Made by a program: the position numbers and the translations under genes. A stretch of DNA of 64,000 nt, taken from assembly GCF_001399455.2 (NCBI RefSeq), contig NZ_LLEI02000043.1, forward strand, positions 1 to 64,000, written 5' to 3'. Shown piece by piece: positions 52,226 to 60,845 of the stretch. Every line of letters starts with the position of its first letter. Position 1 is the first letter of the stretch. The notes under the pieces were generated by a model. It was not told where the DNA came from and searched no databases. It saw only the letters and a program-made list of their open reading frames with translations. This stretch comes from Vibrio bivalvicida. GTDB taxonomy: Bacteria; Pseudomonadota; Gammaproteobacteria; Enterobacterales; Vibrionaceae.

Positions 52226-52238
52226 CTTGTTTGTTATC

Positions 52239-53336
52239 TTAGCGAGACTCTAACGGGTATGAGCGGTAGCTCCACATGCCGTAGGTTCGAAGGGCATCGC
52301 GGTAGATTCCTAGTAGCTCACTGTCGCTCGCTTTGGTGAGTTCTTTTAGCGGCTTATCTGGGTAGCTGACTGTATCGAACGTGATGCCTTGTGGGCCTGT
52401 TTGCCAGCTTGCAATTTCAAACAGTGTCTGACCACGACGAACATGGCTTGCAGAGCTAATGATGGTTGCATGTTTGATGTTGTGGCGGGCAAGGGCATAG
52501 CTACTAAATAGTGCGTTGCCAACGGTGCTGGTGGCGTAGTTTTCTTCAATGATTCTGTCTTTGCTGACGCCTTTCGCGATCAGCCAGTCAGCCATCAACT
52601 TGCCTTCGGTTTTGTGGTTTTTTGGTACGCCACCCGTTAGCACGATAAGCGCATCTGGGTTCGCTTTTGCCATTGCCAAAGTGGTTTCAAGACGCTCAAC
52701 TAAGATCTGGTGCATTGAGCCATCTGGGTTTAATGCGTAACCCAGAGTAACAATCGCTCCCTTATCTTCTAACTTACCTTTCGCTGCTTTCTCTTTTAGT
52801 GGCGTCTCTAGCACGCGATCCACTGTCGAGAAAATTCGCTTCATGTCAGCCGCTTTACCTGCATTGAGTTTAGATAAAGCATCCATGTGTTTGCTTGATT
52901 CAGCTTGGTTGCCTTTAAAGCGTTGCCATACAGCGAGGTAGGCATGTAGATCGACATCATCCGGTGCCACAGTCAGCGCTTGCTCAAATAGCTCAATCGC
53001 AAGATCAACATTCTTGTTATAAATCTGAGCGTTAGCCGCAGAGATAAGAAGATCAGTTCGGTATGGTTCTAGCTCGTATGCCTCTAGTAAGCGATCGGTA
53101 ACGATCTCCATATTGCTTGGCATTTTCGCAGTGAACCCAGCATGAGAGATTCGAGCCGGTGATTTAAATGCTTTTACAGCATCGCTCAGAAGCTGATCAA
53201 CCACCTGTCTTTTGGTGACGAGTTGGGCGTAATCCGTTGTGGCTTGTACTGTAGAGTCGTTAGCGGCAAAAGAGTAAGGCGCAGCAGTTAAAGCGATAAC
53301 GCTACCTAGGGCGAGGGCAATGATGTTCTTCTTCAT
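52239..53336 (-). CDS. Periplasmic TPR-DUF218 (ElyC/SanA/YdcF) protein
   Basis: The 365-residue protein has a signal peptide (MKKNIIALALGSVIALTAAP). TPR-like repeats follow around residues 85-165 (ISAANAQIYNKNVDLAIELF, VAPDDVDLHAYLAVWQRFKG). A C-terminal DUF218 domain has ALIVLTGGVPKNHKTEGKLM near 230 and RIIEENYATSTVGNALFSS near 258. DUF218 proteins are linked to envelope polymer metabolism, including ElyC and SanA in E. coli. AGGA precedes the ATG. Fusion with TPRs suggests a protein partner. Reaction unknown. Confidence 0.83.
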   Translation of the reverse strand: MKKNIIALALGSVIALTAAPYSFAANDSTVQATTDYAQLVTKRQVVDQLLSDAVKAFKSPARISHAGFTAKMPSNMEIVTDRLLEAYELEPYRTDLLISAANAQIYNKNVDLAIELFEQALTVAPDDVDLHAYLAVWQRFKGNQAESSKHMDALSKLNAGKAADMKRIFSTVDRVLETPLKEKAAKGKLEDKGAIVTLGYALNPDGSMHQILVERLETTLAMAKANPDALIVLTGGVPKNHKTEGKLMADWLIAKGVSKDRIIEENYATSTVGNALFSSYALARHNIKHATIISSASHVRRGQTLFEIASWQTGPQGITFDTVSYPDKPLKELTKASDSELLGIYRDALRTYGMWSYRSYPLESR

Positions 53337-53658
53337 TAGGGGATCCTAGTGTTGTTATGTGTCGATCTAAGTCGACGGATTTTTTGCAGTGTAAAATTAC
53401 CTCTCAGATAAACCGTGAATTAACTCGCACTTTATATTGATTGAGTTGTTAGTGGTTCAAAAATACGAAGGAAGATCACAGAGTGGCTCCTCTATGTTAT
53501 TGATAAAAATGATGAATAAGGTGAATTGATACGGATTTAGTCGATACGTTGGTGATGACTAGAACGCTCTAGTGGGGGGCGAAGTGTTTCAAAATCATCA
53601 TTAAGCAACATTTATTCATATTCTAATAACACTTAATTTACATTGAAAAATATATAGA

Positions 53659-53712
53659 GTCATTTTAACTTTTAGTGTCAATAAGACAATTCGTATATGG
53701 TGTCATATTGAC
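53659..53712 (+). promoter_or_regulatory. Three NorR enhancer sites upstream of norVW
   Basis: Three GT-N7-AC elements: GTCATTTTAAC (53659-53669), GTCAATAAGAC (53677-53687) and GTCATATTGAC (53702-53712). All have the GTCA half typical of NorR sites, and E. coli norVW also has three. They lie 57-110 bases upstream of the sigma-54 promoter, where an enhancer-binding activator would sit. The norR gene itself is not in the window. Confidence 0.85.
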
Positions 53713-53768
53713 TTGTTTTCGATGAATGAATTTTGATAAATTCCTTTAAATACAATTATTTAATAATT

Positions 53769-53784
53769 TGGCACAAGGAGTGCA
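53769..53784 (+). promoter_or_regulatory. Sigma-54 (-24/-12) promoter of norVW
   Basis: TGGCACAAGGAGTGCA matches the TGGCAC-N5-TTGCA consensus with invariant GG and GC at the correct spacing and one mismatch (G for T before TGC). It is 38 bases before the norV start and downstream of three NorR sites. Confidence 0.88.
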
Positions 53785-53821
53785 ATAGAGAGGTTAGTAA
53801 CTAGCACAAGGTATATACATT

Positions 53822-55303
53822 ATGACTATTCACGTTAAATCAAATGTCCACTGGGTCGGTATCCATGATTGGGAAACAGAACATTTTCATGGTAAGGAAT
53901 ACCATTTGAACAAAGGAACGAGTTATAACTCGTACTTGATTCGTGAAGAGAAGACTGTCTTGGTTGATACGGTGGATCACCGCTTTAGTGAGCAATTCAT
54001 TGCAAACTTGGAAATGGAAATCGACCTTAACGAAATAGACTACATTATTTGTCAACATGCCGAAGAGGACCATGCAGGTGCGCTATCCGCACTTATGGCT
54101 AAGATTCCAAATACGCCAATTTACTGTACTGAAGCGGGCGTAACTTCAATTGTCGGTCATCACCATAACCCAAACTGGAACTTTAGAACGGTTAAAACGG
54201 GTGACACTCTCGATGTGGGTAACGGTAAGTCACTCGTTTTCGTTGAAATGAAAATGCTGCATTGGCCGGATTCTATGGCGAGCTACTTAACTGAAGATAA
54301 TGTTCTATTCAGTAATGATGCATTTGGTCAGCATTACTGTGATGAGAACCTATTTAATGATCAGCTTGACCAAGTTGAGCTACACGAACAATGCCTGCGT
54401 TATTTCTCTAACATTCTGACCCCATTTGCCCCATTGGTTAAAGCCAAGATAGAGGAAGTGTTGAGCCTTGGTGTTCCTATTGATGTGATTGCGACGTCAC
54501 ATGGCTGTATTTGGCGAGAGAATGCGACACAGATTGTTGAGCAATATTATGAGTGGGCACAATCCTATAAGGAAGACCGCATTACCATCGTGTACGACAC
54601 TATGTCTAACAACACGCGCATGATGGCTGATGCGATTGCGAAAGGTATTCGTAAAGGTAGCCCTGAGACCGCGATTAAAGTCTTTAACATCTCTATCCAT
54701 GATAAGAATGAAATTCTCGCCAACGTTTTTCGTTCAAAAGGTGTGCTGGTCGGTTCGTCAACGATGAACAACGTGATGATGCCGCAAATCGCAGCTCTGT
54801 TAGAAGAGATTCACGGACTACGTTTCTCTGGTAAGAAAGCGGCTGCGTTTGGCTCCTCAGGTTGGACTGGTGGCGCGGTTAAACGTATTGATACCCGACT
54901 ACGTGAGGCTGGCTTTGACGTTAGCCAACCGCAACACATTCACTGGAAACCGGATACTGGTGCACTACGCGAGTGTATGGATTATGGTTCTACATTGGCA
55001 CATGTATGGCGTGTTGGAAGTGAAAATTTAAACCAACCTAAACAAGTAGAGCGTACAGTTGAGAGATTGGAAGATGAACCTCAAGTCGCTCAAGAAGTGC
55101 AAACTCAAGCCACTGATGCCAGAGATGAACATGACTCAAACTGCACATGCTGGCGTTGTACTGTTTGTGAGTGGATTTATGACCCACAACTCGGTGAACC
55201 GAATCAAGATATTGACCCGGGTACTTCATTCGAAGATCTACCAGACTGGTTCCTATGCCCTGAGTGTCAGTTAGGCAAAGAAGTCTTCGTCGAGGTGAAG
55301 TGA
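53822..55303 (+). CDS. norV: Anaerobic nitric oxide reductase flavorubredoxin
   Basis: The 493-residue protein has a beta-lactamase-like diiron domain with His79-Glu81-Asp83-His84 ([11 protein letters not shown]), a flavodoxin domain (about 255-395; [20 protein letters not shown], then [11 protein letters not shown]) and a C-terminal rubredoxin with two CxxC iron-ligand pairs ([11 protein letters not shown] and [10 protein letters not shown]). It reduces NO to N2O under anaerobic conditions. Start ATG has AAGG upstream. The stop overlaps the norW start (TGATG). Expressed from the sigma-54/NorR promoter upstream. Length agrees with E. coli NorV (479). Confidence 0.95.
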   Translation: MTIHVKSNVHWVGIHDWETEHFHGKEYHLNKGTSYNSYLIREEKTVLVDTVDHRFSEQFIANLEMEIDLNEIDYIICQHAEEDHAGALSALMAKIPNTPIYCTEAGVTSIVGHHHNPNWNFRTVKTGDTLDVGNGKSLVFVEMKMLHWPDSMASYLTEDNVLFSNDAFGQHYCDENLFNDQLDQVELHEQCLRYFSNILTPFAPLVKAKIEEVLSLGVPIDVIATSHGCIWRENATQIVEQYYEWAQSYKEDRITIVYDTMSNNTRMMADAIAKGIRKGSPETAIKVFNISIHDKNEILANVFRSKGVLVGSSTMNNVMMPQIAALLEEIHGLRFSGKKAAAFGSSGWTGGAVKRIDTRLREAGFDVSQPQHIHWKPDTGALRECMDYGSTLAHVWRVGSENLNQPKQVERTVERLEDEPQVAQEVQTQATDARDEHDSNCTCWRCTVCEWIYDPQLGEPNQDIDPGTSFEDLPDWFLCPECQLGKEVFVEVK

Positions 55304-56442
55304 TGAATCCAATCATTATTGTGGGCGGCGGTTTCGCTGCCCTGCAAACAATCAAGATGCTGCGAAAAACGGATGAGCAGATTGCCATCGAGTTAATCAC
55401 TGCCGATGAAGGGATTGAGTACAACAAGCCAAGCCTGTCTCATGTGTTTAGTAAAGAGCAACAGCCTGATGAGTTGGTGCTGAATACAGCACAGGCACTG
55501 GCAGAACAATACAATGTGACCATCCGTACCAACACCTTGGTCAATCACATTGATGTTGAAGAGCATAGTGTTTATGCCGAAGGAAATAGGTATCTCTATT
55601 CGAAGTTGGTCTTGGCTACTGGTGCGAGTACCTTCATTCCCCCTACCAAGGGATTGCAACGTGACGATGTATTAACTCTCAATAGCCTGAAAGAGTTCAA
55701 GAAATGCAAATCGCAGGTCGATGCTGCTCAGCGAATCGCTGTAGTAGGCGGAGGTTTAATCGGGGTTGAGTTAGCACTCGATCTGCGTATTGCAGGCAAA
55801 CAGGTGACAATCATAGAACCTGCACCTTACTTGCTTGGCAATCTGATCCCGCCGTTCGTCTCCATTGAGCTAGAACGTGAACTGATTGATTCAGGGATTG
55901 GCGTTGAGACGAGTTCTAGCATCGCAAAAGTGTCAAAGGTGGACGATGGCTTACTGCTTCAGACTTCAGCGCCAAGATACATTGAAGTGGATGAAGTGAT
56001 AGCGGCGGCAGGTATTCTACCTAACATAGCGTTAGCCGAACAAGCGGGGCTCAAAACGAATCGTGGCATTGTGGTGGATTCTGCAATGGCAACAAGTGCA
56101 AAGGATGTGTATGCAATTGGCGATTGCGCTGAGATCGAAGGACGCATACTCGCGTATCTTCAGCCTGCTATACTGGCAGCGAATGTTTTGGCAAAGCAGT
56201 TGACCACGGGTGAAGGCAGTTTAGTGTTGCCACATATCATGACCAAGGTAAAAACGCCTAGTTATCCTATTCAGCTTGCTGGGCGCGATGTCGATACAGC
56301 CTGTCGTTGGGAAGCAGAGTTTCTGGCTGATGGAATTAAAGCTAAAGCTTATAACGATGAAAACCAGTTGGTTGGATTTGTCGTCACAGGTCAGCACTCC
56401 AAAGCCGCTTTTCCATTGCTTCGGGAGCTTCAATCATCCTAG
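55303..56442 (+). CDS. norW: NADH:flavorubredoxin reductase
   Basis: The 379-residue FAD enzyme passes electrons from NADH to the NorV rubredoxin domain. An FAD site is seen in IIIVGGGFAALQTIKML at the start and an NAD site in RIAVVGGGLIGVELALDL near residue 145. The FAD-binding DVYAIGDCAEIEGRIL lies near 266. The ATG at 55303 is used because it overlaps the norV stop; longer frames would run through the norV end. A hairpin at 56503-56531 follows. Confidence 0.94.
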   Translation: MNPIIIVGGGFAALQTIKMLRKTDEQIAIELITADEGIEYNKPSLSHVFSKEQQPDELVLNTAQALAEQYNVTIRTNTLVNHIDVEEHSVYAEGNRYLYSKLVLATGASTFIPPTKGLQRDDVLTLNSLKEFKKCKSQVDAAQRIAVVGGGLIGVELALDLRIAGKQVTIIEPAPYLLGNLIPPFVSIELERELIDSGIGVETSSSIAKVSKVDDGLLLQTSAPRYIEVDEVIAAAGILPNIALAEQAGLKTNRGIVVDSAMATSAKDVYAIGDCAEIEGRILAYLQPAILAANVLAKQLTTGEGSLVLPHIMTKVKTPSYPIQLAGRDVDTACRWEAEFLADGIKAKAYNDENQLVGFVVTGQHSKAAFPLLRELQSS

Positions 56443-56502
56443 CGGACAACAATAAGGTTGTGAGCCGAAACAGCCTAGATTATTGTAATCGGAGTTAATA
56501 TT

Positions 56503-56531
56503 CCCCCCGATAGTTAGTCACTATTGGGGGG
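56503..56531. terminator. Hairpin between convergent norW and AraC genes
   Basis: CCCCCCGATAGT / ACTATTGGGGGG nearly perfect 12-bp stem with a five-base loop between convergent genes. No strong U-tract. Confidence 0.6.
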
Positions 56532-56552
56532 ACTGATCACTACAGTCTTCAG

Positions 56553-57452
56553 TTACTTAATCGCAGTACAAAAACTGACGTCAGCATGCTGGGTTTGTGG
56601 GTCGTAGCTGTGGTAGAGCTCGAAGCAAGGTCTGTCATCGTTTTCTAGCCCTGTTTCGATCACTTTACTCATCAAATCATCCCAAGCGAGCGCATATTGG
56701 CTGTGCTGTGTGATGTTCTGGCGCATCACTGCGTATTCGCCACCGGGAAAATCTTGTAGTTCTATGCCATTGATTACGTCTGTTTCCTCAGGCACCATCA
56801 AACAGATATCGGTACGACATTTGTCACTTGGAGTAACCTCAGGGTTGTCGTGATAGATGAAGATACAAGTATTCTCCGCTAACCCTTTCATTCCTGCCCA
56901 TTGGTAGAGTCGATCTGCTGCTTCTTTGTAGCCTTCACCGTAAGGGCCTGTCACTCGTACATAAGCCAGTTTTGTCGCTGTAAAGTTTTGCGTTTCCATT
57001 TTGTTGCTCCACGTTGTTAGTTCAGAGCCAGTATATGAATCGCTAGGTTTGTCTGCGTTTCCATTCTTGCGCAGCGTGTGTCCAATCTTGCTGTTTCGCG
57101 ATAATTCAGAAAATTGCTGGTAGTTTTCGCAATCACGAAAAGCGCTTGGCGTTACCCCATAATGTTGCTGAAACGCTTTAGCTAGGCTCTGTGAAGAGGA
57201 AAAACCGTACTCCAATGCAATGTTTAACACGGGTTGTTTTGATTTAAACAAATCGTCGGCTGCTGACTGCAACCGCAAACGTCTGACAAAATCAGCGAGG
57301 GTTTCTCCTTGCACGGCTTTGAAGGTGCGATGGAAGTGATAAGGAGACAGATTCGCTAGGGCTGCGACTTCTGGCAAATTTAGTGGTTGGTTGAAGTTCT
57401 TTTCCAGATAACGAATCACTGGAATCAGTCGCTTTTGATAATCAACGCGCAT
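56553..57452 (-). CDS. AraC-family regulator with GyrI-like effector domain
   Basis: The 299-residue protein has an N-terminal AraC double helix-turn-helix (about residues 10-110; LPEVAALANLSPYHFHRTFK and VLNIALEYGFSSSQSLAKAF) and a C-terminal GyrI/AraC_E_bind domain (about 150-299; AYVRVTGPYGEGYKEAADRL, FPGGEYAVM). Such proteins, for example Rob/SoxS-like relatives, bind small drugs. ATG 57452 is chosen because the helix-turn-helix begins near it; frames from 57599 add residues over the divergent promoter. Divergent from another AraC gene. Confidence 0.87.
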   Translation of the reverse strand: MRVDYQKRLIPVIRYLEKNFNQPLNLPEVAALANLSPYHFHRTFKAVQGETLADFVRRLRLQSAADDLFKSKQPVLNIALEYGFSSSQSLAKAFQQHYGVTPSAFRDCENYQQFSELSRNSKIGHTLRKNGNADKPSDSYTGSELTTWSNKMETQNFTATKLAYVRVTGPYGEGYKEAADRLYQWAGMKGLAENTCIFIYHDNPEVTPSDKCRTDICLMVPEETDVINGIELQDFPGGEYAVMRQNITQHSQYALAWDDLMSKVIETGLENDDRPCFELYHSYDPQTQHADVSFCTAIK

Positions 57453-57597
57453 TACTGAGCTCACCCTTGCTTTAAAATGACTGTATAAGCGTACAGTAAG
57501 TAAGTTCAATTTAAAAATGGAGTTTTGATAAATGCGTAGCACACACTGAGCAATTGAGTCACACTTATTGCTTATTTCCCGGTAAGCAAGGACAACC

Positions 57598-58449
57598 ATG
57601 ATCGCTTGGAAGCAGCACTTAGCCGATTACGAGTGGCTTATTCACCAAGTCTGGTACTTAGAGGTTGAACATGGTGAAGCGATTGATCCCAAACCTCATC
57701 TTATTCCCAATCCACGCGCTCATTTGCTGTTCACTCCCAAGCATCAAGCCTACAGCTATGACAACGGTGAAACCTTACTTCGTGGCAAAGGCAGTCACTT
57801 ACTGACTGCGAATGAAAACCTTCTTCTATTAGAGGATGAGGCTCCGATTAAACGCATCGGTATTACCTTTCGACCTGAAGGACTCTATGCTCTCCAATCT
57901 GCTCGTTACGATGGTGCCCAAGTCAATGCGGTTAACAAGTGTCAGTGGTTTGATTGGCTGAGCCCGTTATTTGATGAAGATTTTCAACAAGCGCTATGGC
58001 AACAAGGCTCACCAGAAGCCTTGTTAGATTCGATAAAACGTCACTTAGACACTTTAAGGATTGAATCCTGTCGAGCCAAGCCGTTTTTGGTATCGCAGAA
58101 GGCAATCGCGGTGATGGACGCACAAGCGTTAAGTTCACCAGAGCTCGCGATAGATATCGAACAGATTGCGGCGCAGTGCGCGTGTTCTCGAAGAACGTTA
58201 GAGCGCAGTTTCAAGCAGGTGGTTGGCCTGAGCGTTAAGCAGTATCAACAAATGGCCCGTCTTGAGCAGATGATTTTAGCACTCTACGAACAACAAGAGG
58301 CGATTGATTGGGTGAGTTTTTCTCAGCAATTTGGCTTTAGTGATCAGTCACACTTGATACGCTCGCTCAAGCAGCAGCTTAGAAAAACGCCGAACAAGTA
58401 TTTGCAAAAGCGCGACCTGACGATAGATATCTACGGTGACTTCGAATAG
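57598..58449 (+). CDS. AraC-family regulator with DUF6597-type sensor
   Basis: The 283-residue protein has an N-terminal domain with HQVWYLEVEHGEAIDPKPHL near residue 15 and IGITFRPEGLYAL near 88, as in DUF6597-type AraC proteins, and a C-terminal AraC helix-turn-helix (IEQIAAQCACSRRTLERSFK near 186, WVSFSQQFGFSDQSHLIRSL near 239). AAGGACAACC precedes the ATG. Divergent from the GyrI-domain AraC gene. Target genes unknown. Confidence 0.85.
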   Translation: MIAWKQHLADYEWLIHQVWYLEVEHGEAIDPKPHLIPNPRAHLLFTPKHQAYSYDNGETLLRGKGSHLLTANENLLLLEDEAPIKRIGITFRPEGLYALQSARYDGAQVNAVNKCQWFDWLSPLFDEDFQQALWQQGSPEALLDSIKRHLDTLRIESCRAKPFLVSQKAIAVMDAQALSSPELAIDIEQIAAQCACSRRTLERSFKQVVGLSVKQYQQMARLEQMILALYEQQEAIDWVSFSQQFGFSDQSHLIRSLKQQLRKTPNKYLQKRDLTIDIYGDFE

Positions 58450-58544
58450 GAACTTGCGGTGACCAAGACAAGCAAGTTGTCGCAAAAGTCCAATTATTCT
58501 CTGGTTGATTCCACTAAGATAGTTGCCAGATAACGAGGTAACAC

Positions 58545-59132
58545 ATGTCATATCAAAAACTAAAACAAGGCCAAGCCATCCCATTCAATGAGTCCTTGTT
58601 CATTCAACTGGTTCAAGCGTCTGATCTAAAAGATATTATCGAGATGTTAAATAGCGATAAGGTCAACAAGTATCTGTTCTTCGCCCCGGCTGACGATAGC
58701 CTATATGAAGGTTTCTTTGGCCCAATCATTGAGAACACGGCTCAAGCGATCAAAGATGACGTTTGGCCAGAGAGCCCGACGTTTGTCATTCGTGATCAGC
58801 AAGGCAAATACATGGGGATGTGTGCTGTGACGTCGGTAATGTTCCTAACAGGCAACTACGAGGTAGGTTATCAGCTACCGACCTACGCATGGGGCAAAGG
58901 CATTGCGACTCGTGCGTGCCAAATGATGACGGAGATTGGGTTTACCGAGCTTAAGGCGCATAAAGTCAGTGCAGATTGCTACTCATCGAATGTGGGTTCA
59001 TACAAAACGTTAGAGAAATGCGGTTTTAGCCAAGAAGGACGTCAGAAAGACTATTACAAGCTAGAGCAAGGCTTGGAAGACAAACTTTACTACGGTATGA
59101 CCGCAGAGCAATTCGCCTCTTTCAATCGTTAA
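58545..59132 (+). CDS. GNAT-family acetyltransferase
   Basis: The 195-residue protein has the GNAT fold of the RimJ/RimL type: LFIQLVQASDLKDIIEMLNS near residue 18, YEVGYQLPTYAWGKGIATRA near 105 (acetyl-CoA loop WGKGIA) and SSNVGSYKTLEKCGFSQEGR near 148. It likely N-acetylates a protein terminus or small molecule; substrate unknown. GAGGTAACAC precedes the ATG. It is 95 bases after the AraC gene. Confidence 0.87.
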   Translation: MSYQKLKQGQAIPFNESLFIQLVQASDLKDIIEMLNSDKVNKYLFFAPADDSLYEGFFGPIIENTAQAIKDDVWPESPTFVIRDQQGKYMGMCAVTSVMFLTGNYEVGYQLPTYAWGKGIATRACQMMTEIGFTELKAHKVSADCYSSNVGSYKTLEKCGFSQEGRQKDYYKLEQGLEDKLYYGMTAEQFASFNR

Positions 59133-59162
59133 TTGAACAAACGGTGCGTTTAAACAGCAAAC

Positions 59163-59203
59163 AAAAAGGCCGCTATGCCCATGATCGGGTTAGCGGCCTT
59201 TTT
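59163..59203. terminator. Bidirectional terminator between GNAT and DUF2999 genes
   Basis: AAAAAGGCCGCTA / TAGCGGCCTTTTT, a 13-bp stem with T- and A-tracts on both sides and a 15-base loop, between convergent genes. Confidence 0.92.
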
Positions 59204-59224
59204 TATATTAATAGACTCTAGGTC

Positions 59225-59494
59225 TTAGTTGCCTTGGTTTTGGCTTTGAAGCTTCTCTTTTGCTTCTTCAACTTTTGAAAAATCTAAGCCTAGCTCATCG
59301 ACGGCTTCTTTGATTAGCGCAGGGTTTTGCATCACTTGTGCCATCAGCATTTGTAGCTTGTCTTGTGGCAGACCTAGTTGGCTGATTGTTGCCATCGCTG
59401 CAAGAGGGTTCTGAGTAAGAGTTTGGAAGATTTCATTGATCTGTTCGTCGCTGATGTTGTTCTCTTTCAGCAGTGCAATAATCGGGTTCATCAT
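59225..59494 (-). CDS. DUF2999-family protein
   Basis: The 89-residue (88 from the second ATG at 59491) cytosolic protein begins NPIIALLKENNISDEQINEI and continues with helical TQNPLAAMATISQLGLPQDK. It matches the small DUF2999 family that is typical of Vibrio. No function is established. AAGGAA lies just before the tandem ATGs. Solitary gene with a strong terminator. Confidence 0.8.
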   Translation of the reverse strand: MMNPIIALLKENNISDEQINEIFQTLTQNPLAAMATISQLGLPQDKLQMLMAQVMQNPALIKEAVDELGLDFSKVEEAKEKLQSQNQGN

Positions 59495-59765
59495 ATTTCC
59501 TTTTCAATCTATTGATGACTTTGCGCAGCAGTTTATCACTTGGGCGCTGAGATTGAATAGCTCTAACACTGTTTGTGCTTATGGCGATGCCTTATAAGTT
59601 CAGTGAATCATCTGTTGTTTTATCTATTTAACTTGTTCATATGTGACTCGGCGCACTGTGTGTATGTGTGTTGTATTGGTAGTCTTTTGCGCTCCCCACA
59701 TCCTCTACTCATCTTTATATTTTAATTTCACCGCGTGAGCGGTTACTTATGGAGTAGCAATACGC

Positions 59766-60845
59766 ATGGCAGCAGAACCTGTGCAGCGACGAATACAGTT
59801 CGTATTCGATCAATACCAAATTTTCCCTAATGACAACCTCACACTGTGTTATTTCGGTATGGCTAATGAAGTCTATATTGTGCCGACGGAACATGGTCGT
59901 TATGTACTAAAGAAGTGCTTTAAAAGTAACACCAAAGAGTTGATTAGTAACGAAGTTGCGTTGATAGAACAGCTCAACAGCAATGGATGTTCGACACCAG
60001 AAATTGTCCCAGATAAAGAGGGCAACTTGTATGTGGATTTTGATGGCGAAATCTATGTCATGACCAAATATTGCTCTGATATGACGTACAACTGGTCAAG
60101 TGAAATCCCTGACAAAGCGCATCAAGAAACCATTCGTGCAATGGCGAACTTTCACCACGCAACGGAGCAATTTACGCCGCCGTATCCTAATTCGCGTACC
60201 ACCTTTTTAGGTATGGCTACGCATAGAGATAAACTGGCACAAATTGAAGCGTGTGTGGTAGAGGGACGTGAATCATTTAAGCAAATGAGTGAGTATTTGC
60301 CAAAGCTGAAATCACTGCTTAACCAACTTGAGAGTGAAATTAATCAATCGGAGTTAGACAAAGCCAAGCAGTGCTTTATTCATGGCGACTTACACTGTTA
60401 TAACCTCTTCTATGACCAAGACGGGGGGTACACCAAGCTAATCGATTTTGACTTTAGCCGCCTAGATTATCGTCTGGCAGACATCTTTTGGACTAGCCGA
60501 ATACTTGGCTTTAAGTTGGTGCGTCGTCATTACAGCATCGAGCAGTTGGAAGCTTGGGATCACGTAATTCCTGAAGATCTCTTGTTGAATCTTCTGGTTC
60601 AAGTTTGGCAAATAATTATTCGCCAATATCGTCAAGTATCAAGCTTAAATGACAGCGAGCTAGCGTTAGTGCCTCTCTTTGCTCAAGCGGTCCCCTTGTA
60701 TATCTTTCACTTCTTCGACTTCACCAATAGCGAGCAAGAGTGTCTAGAGCATGTGAAATGGTTCGAATGGGAGTTGTCTCAAGTGGAACGTAATGTGCGA
60801 CTGAATATGCTGGCGATAGAAAAGGTACTGAGTGATGTGGCGTAG
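59766..60845 (+). CDS. APH-family phosphotransferase (kinase-like)
   Basis: The 359-residue protein has the aminoglycoside phosphotransferase/choline kinase-type fold. The ATP lysine lies in RYVLKKCFKS near residue 45, the catalytic loop reads CFIHGDLHCYNLFYDQDG near 206 and the metal-binding Asp is in KLIDFDFSRLDYRLADIFW near 225. The substrate could be an antibiotic, an amino alcohol, homoserine or a protein. The ribosome site is distant (GGAG about 12 bases up). Its 3' end overlaps the MATE exporter gene by 11 bases, so the two are coupled. Confidence 0.82.
   Translation: MAAEPVQRRIQFVFDQYQIFPNDNLTLCYFGMANEVYIVPTEHGRYVLKKCFKSNTKELISNEVALIEQLNSNGCSTPEIVPDKEGNLYVDFDGEIYVMTKYCSDMTYNWSSEIPDKAHQETIRAMANFHHATEQFTPPYPNSRTTFLGMATHRDKLAQIEACVVEGRESFKQMSEYLPKLKSLLNQLESEINQSELDKAKQCFIHGDLHCYNLFYDQDGGYTKLIDFDFSRLDYRLADIFWTSRILGFKLVRRHYSIEQLEAWDHVIPEDLLLNLLVQVWQIIIRQYRQVSSLNDSELALVPLFAQAVPLYIFHFFDFTNSEQECLEHVKWFEWELSQVERNVRLNMLAIEKVLSDVA

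Noticed and set aside
55038..55427. 129-codon minus-strand frame at the norV/norW junction
   Set aside because: Opposite two certain genes with conserved rubredoxin and FAD motifs.
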